Assembly: GCA_019309245.1 (NCBI GenBank)
Contig: JAFDGP010000143.1
Coordinates: forward strand, 1-6,452
Source: Deltaproteobacteria bacterium
GTDB lineage: Bacteria > Desulfobacterota > Desulfobacteria > Desulfobacterales > C00003060
Length of the DNA: 6,452 nucleotides
Reading direction: 5' to 3'
The notes below the pieces were generated by a model. That model was not told the origin of the DNA and ran no database searches. It worked only from the letters and a program-made list of their open reading frames with translations. The position numbers were made by a program, and so were the translations under genes. Position 1 is the first letter of the stretch. Every line of letters starts with the position of its first letter. Of the stretch, positions 3,895 through 6,452 are shown piece after piece.

Positions 3895-6452
3895 ATGAGG
3901 CCGTTGGAGAGACCAAGGAACAGGTTCTGGGCCCGTCCGATGCGTGGTTGCACGTCCGGCATGGGTGCGGGGTGGGTCTTTGCACTGGTGCTGGTCGTCC
4001 TGATCGGGACGGGGTTTGCTCCGGCACGTGCGCAGAGCGTTTCGATAACCAGCGGACGCGGCATGGCCGGGGTCTCCGTGGTGCTTCCCAAAGACGGTCA
4101 CGCGAATCCGGCAGAGACGGTCCTGGACATCACGGTGCAGGACCTTCACGTGGAAACGGTTGAGGCCAACGGCGAGGCCTTTCATGTGATGGGCCTTTCT
4201 GGCTACACCACCACGCTCGAGGTCGGAAAGCCGCAATTGCCCGCCATTCGAAAGACCGTGGGCCTTTCCGACGGCACAGCGTCTGTTACGGCGACCGTGG
4301 TGTCAAGCTCCTATACCGACTATCCCGGGTTCAAGGTCTATCCCGTTCAAAAGCCGTTAAAAGACGGCGAAGTCCCGGCGGATTTTGCGATCGACCAGGC
4401 CTGTTATGCACGGGATGCGTTTTACCCCACCCCTTTTGTGCGTGTGGGAAAAATCGGCATCTGGCGAGATATTACTGTGGCTACTGTCGAGATCGTGCCG
4501 GCGCGGTTTAATCCTGCCACCGGGATGCTGCGAGTCTACGATCACATTCGGGTGAAGCTGGAGGCTCACGCGGGCACCGGCCTAGCAACCACGGCCGCAT
4601 CCGGCCCAAAAAAAGTCGAAGCCAAGTTCGACCGGTTCTACCGCGATGAGATCATCAACTATGACGCGCTGGACATTACTGTAGGGGAACCGACCTACAC
4701 GGCGCCTTCCGGGTCACTGAGCACTCAGAGCGGCGACACGTTGGATGCCACCGACCAGACAGGCATCCCCTATGATACCTCGGTGAAGTACCTTTCCATC
4801 CGGCATGAAGACTGCTCTGACTTTTCCACCCTCAAGCCGTTGCTGGACTGGCACAGGCAGTGCGGCCTTCCCTACGCCTCGGTTGTAAAGACCGGGATCC
4901 CAACCGCTGAAGACATCAAGAATACAATTTCCAACTGGTACAATGCCCATCCGGAGCTGGAGTTCGTCCTGTTGGTCGGGGATCTCGGCTATCTGCCCTG
5001 GTATCCCAACTGGGGGGGAACAGAGACGCACGACCTGCCCGGTGACCACTGGTATGCCTGCCTGACGGGCGGAGACACACCGGATCTGTGGCCGGAGATA
5101 GCCATTGGGCGTCTGCCGGTCAGAAACGATCTAGAGCTGGCGCAGCAGGTGGAAAAAATTCTTTCCTATAGCAAACATCCTCCCTACGGAGACTGGCTGG
5201 ACAGGGCGCTCCTGATCGCTCACAAGCAATCAGCACCGGGAAAATACCAGGGCTGCAAAGAGAGTATCCACAGCGCAACTTACGCTGATCCGTTTGACTT
5301 TATCACCGCCTATGGGGCTGATCCTGCAAATGGAGGCGACGACGCCACCAATGCGGATGTGAACAATGCCATCAACAACGGAGTCGGGATCGTCAATTAC
5401 CGGGGTCACGGAGCCTATGGGTTTCCCTCAAACCGGCCTTGGGGAACCTTCTGGGGAGGGCAGGCAGCCGAAAATTATCCGGCTGCGTGGAACGAGAGTG
5501 GGGAGCAATACTGGGCCACGGATGCTCAGAGCCTGGAGAACGGCGCCAGAACGCCTGTCGTGTTCAGCATCTCTTGCATGAACAATGCCCTGGACAATCC
5601 CACGTTTGATTGTCTGGGACGGGCCTTTGTCATGCAGTCTGCAGGGGCCGTGGCCTTTCTGGGGGCCTCGCGGCCCTCCTATACCACGCCCAATCATGAT
5701 TTTGACCGGGAGCTTTTTGACGCGATCGGAAACGAAGGCGTCCGTGAAATCGGATGGATCCTCAATGACGCCAACACGGAACTGCTCACATCCTACGGTG
5801 AGGACAGTACCTACATGGACAACCTGAAGATCTACCTGTGGCTGGGAGACCCGGCCATGCGGGTGTGGGGCCACGAGCCGGGGACATTTGTGGTTGTGGA
5901 TTATCCGACCGAGGTTAGCACCGGAGTGATGACCGTGCGCACCGGCTTTTACATCACTTATCCCGGTGGGTCTTCTGCCTTTGTGCCGATTCCCTATGCC
6001 CGGGTGACAATTGATGGCTGCGGCGTCTATACGTATCAAGAGACGGACGGCAATGGGGAGGCTTTATTTAATTTCGTGCCTGCCTTTTCCGGGCAGATGA
6101 ACCTGACCGTGACCAAGGCGGATTATCTCCCTTACCAAGACACCATCCAGATCGTCCCCCTGGAGGATAAGATTACCCATATCCAGTTTTCTCCGGCCTC
6201 CCCGGCGTCCTTATGCAACGAAGAGGTGGTCCAGGCCACGTTCGATTACACCACCACGGATGAGGGCGGGATCCGGATTTTTGTCCGGCCTTTTAGCAAT
6301 GGGTTGCTTTCACCGCATTACCCTCCCCACTCTTCGGATTGGTGGCCCTACCCGGAAGGATCCGGGAGCGGATGGTTTACCATTGATTCGGGCAACGTGG
6401 TTGTGGATCAGGTCCAGTTTCAGATCTGGAGTGCTGACCAGAGCCGACTCCT
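3895..6452 (+). CDS. Gingipain-family (C25) cysteine peptidase precursor, 3' truncated
   Basis: 852 codons are open to the window end with no stop. A long basic N-region and hydrophobic segment (about 27-42) end at APARA, giving likely signal cleavage after residue 46. Residues about 47-290 match a C25-type propeptide pattern: GKPQLPAIRKTV, then PVQKPL, DAFYPTPFVRVGKIGIWRD and RFNPATGMLRVYDHIRV. The peptidase domain runs about 298-662: KYLSI at 298, FVLLVGD at 357-363, GDHWYACL from 383, PEIAIGRLPVR from 400, NYRGHG with candidate catalytic His505, FSISC with candidate nucleophile Cys561, and LWLGDPAM at 648-655. After it, about 663-763 resembles a carboxypeptidase-regulatory/Ig-like domain (YARVTIDG...TDGNGEALF), and another beta-sandwich begins. 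C25 enzymes are secreted clan CD endopeptidases made as zymogens; Arg or Lys preference cannot be read here. A C-terminal sorting or secretion signal would lie beyond the window. It may be co-transcribed with the beta-helix gene, though 255 bp separate them. Confidence 0.9.
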   Translation, partial: MRPLERPRNRFWARPMRGCTSGMGAGWVFALVLVVLIGTGFAPARAQSVSITSGRGMAGVSVVLPKDGHANPAETVLDITVQDLHVETVEANGEAFHVMGLSGYTTTLEVGKPQLPAIRKTVGLSDGTASVTATVVSSSYTDYPGFKVYPVQKPLKDGEVPADFAIDQACYARDAFYPTPFVRVGKIGIWRDITVATVEIVPARFNPATGMLRVYDHIRVKLEAHAGTGLATTAASGPKKVEAKFDRFYRDEIINYDALDITVGEPTYTAPSGSLSTQSGDTLDATDQTGIPYDTSVKYLSIRHEDCSDFSTLKPLLDWHRQCGLPYASVVKTGIPTAEDIKNTISNWYNAHPELEFVLLVGDLGYLPWYPNWGGTETHDLPGDHWYACLTGGDTPDLWPEIAIGRLPVRNDLELAQQVEKILSYSKHPPYGDWLDRALLIAHKQSAPGKYQGCKESIHSATYADPFDFITAYGADPANGGDDATNADVNNAINNGVGIVNYRGHGAYGFPSNRPWGTFWGGQAAENYPAAWNESGEQYWATDAQSLENGARTPVVFSISCMNNALDNPTFDCLGRAFVMQSAGAVAFLGASRPSYTTPNHDFDRELFDAIGNEGVREIGWILNDANTELLTSYGEDSTYMDNLKIYLWLGDPAMRVWGHEPGTFVVVDYPTEVSTGVMTVRTGFYITYPGGSSAFVPIPYARVTIDGCGVYTYQETDGNGEALFNFVPAFSGQMNLTVTKADYLPYQDTIQIVPLEDKITHIQFSPASPASLCNEEVVQATFDYTTTDEGGIRIFVRPFSNGLLSPHYPPHSSDWWPYPEGSGSGWFTIDSGNVVVDQVQFQIWSADQSRL

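Noticed and set aside
5428..6039. 203-aa open frame on the - strand
   Set aside because: It lies opposite the C25 peptidase domain, where the + frame carries the conserved His/Cys and GDPAM motifs.

Overview
The window holds genes for exported, surface-associated proteins of a Gram-negative bacterium, most likely a Desulfobacterota (deltaproteobacterial) lineage. That assignment is an inference from PEP-CTERM-type tails of the form VPIPSTLLLLGGG...RRR, a single-loop dockerin-like segment of the DxDxDGDVDGxDL type, a gingipain-family (C25) peptidase, and intergenic GC-rich palindromic repeats. No ribosomal or other taxonomic marker is present. All genes lie on the + strand.

Layout: (1) 1-53, the last codons of a PEP-CTERM protein; (2) 87-746, a second complete PEP-CTERM protein, 33 bp downstream and probably in the same transcript; (3) 747-1341, about 600 bp without a credible gene, holding a palindromic repeat pair (809-899) with a 16-nt direct repeat around it, a strong rho-independent terminator (971-1005), a degenerate G-tract/A-tract repeat array (about 1042-1190) and another palindromic repeat copy (1239-1283); (4) 1342-3639, a secreted right-handed beta-helix protein with a dockerin-like calcium-binding segment inserted near its N-terminus; (5) 3640-3894, an intergenic region dominated by a 155-bp element with perfect 10-bp inverted ends and several internal hairpins; (6) 3895 to the window end, a large 3'-truncated gene for a pre-pro C25 cysteine peptidase with visible His and Cys catalytic candidates.

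All four proteins appear to be exported. Two carry sorting tails normally processed by an exosortase/archaeosortase-type enzyme, one carries a dockerin-like module that could bind a cohesin-like partner, and one is a Sec-exported zymogen protease. A surface or extracellular-matrix role is reasonable, but nothing in the window shows that they act together.

The more unusual material is the non-coding repeat family, whose modules all end in GTAGG[G/T]C or its complement and lie on both sides of the beta-helix gene, and the dockerin-like insertion inside the beta-helix protein. I see no complete novel enzymatic, defence or CRISPR system.
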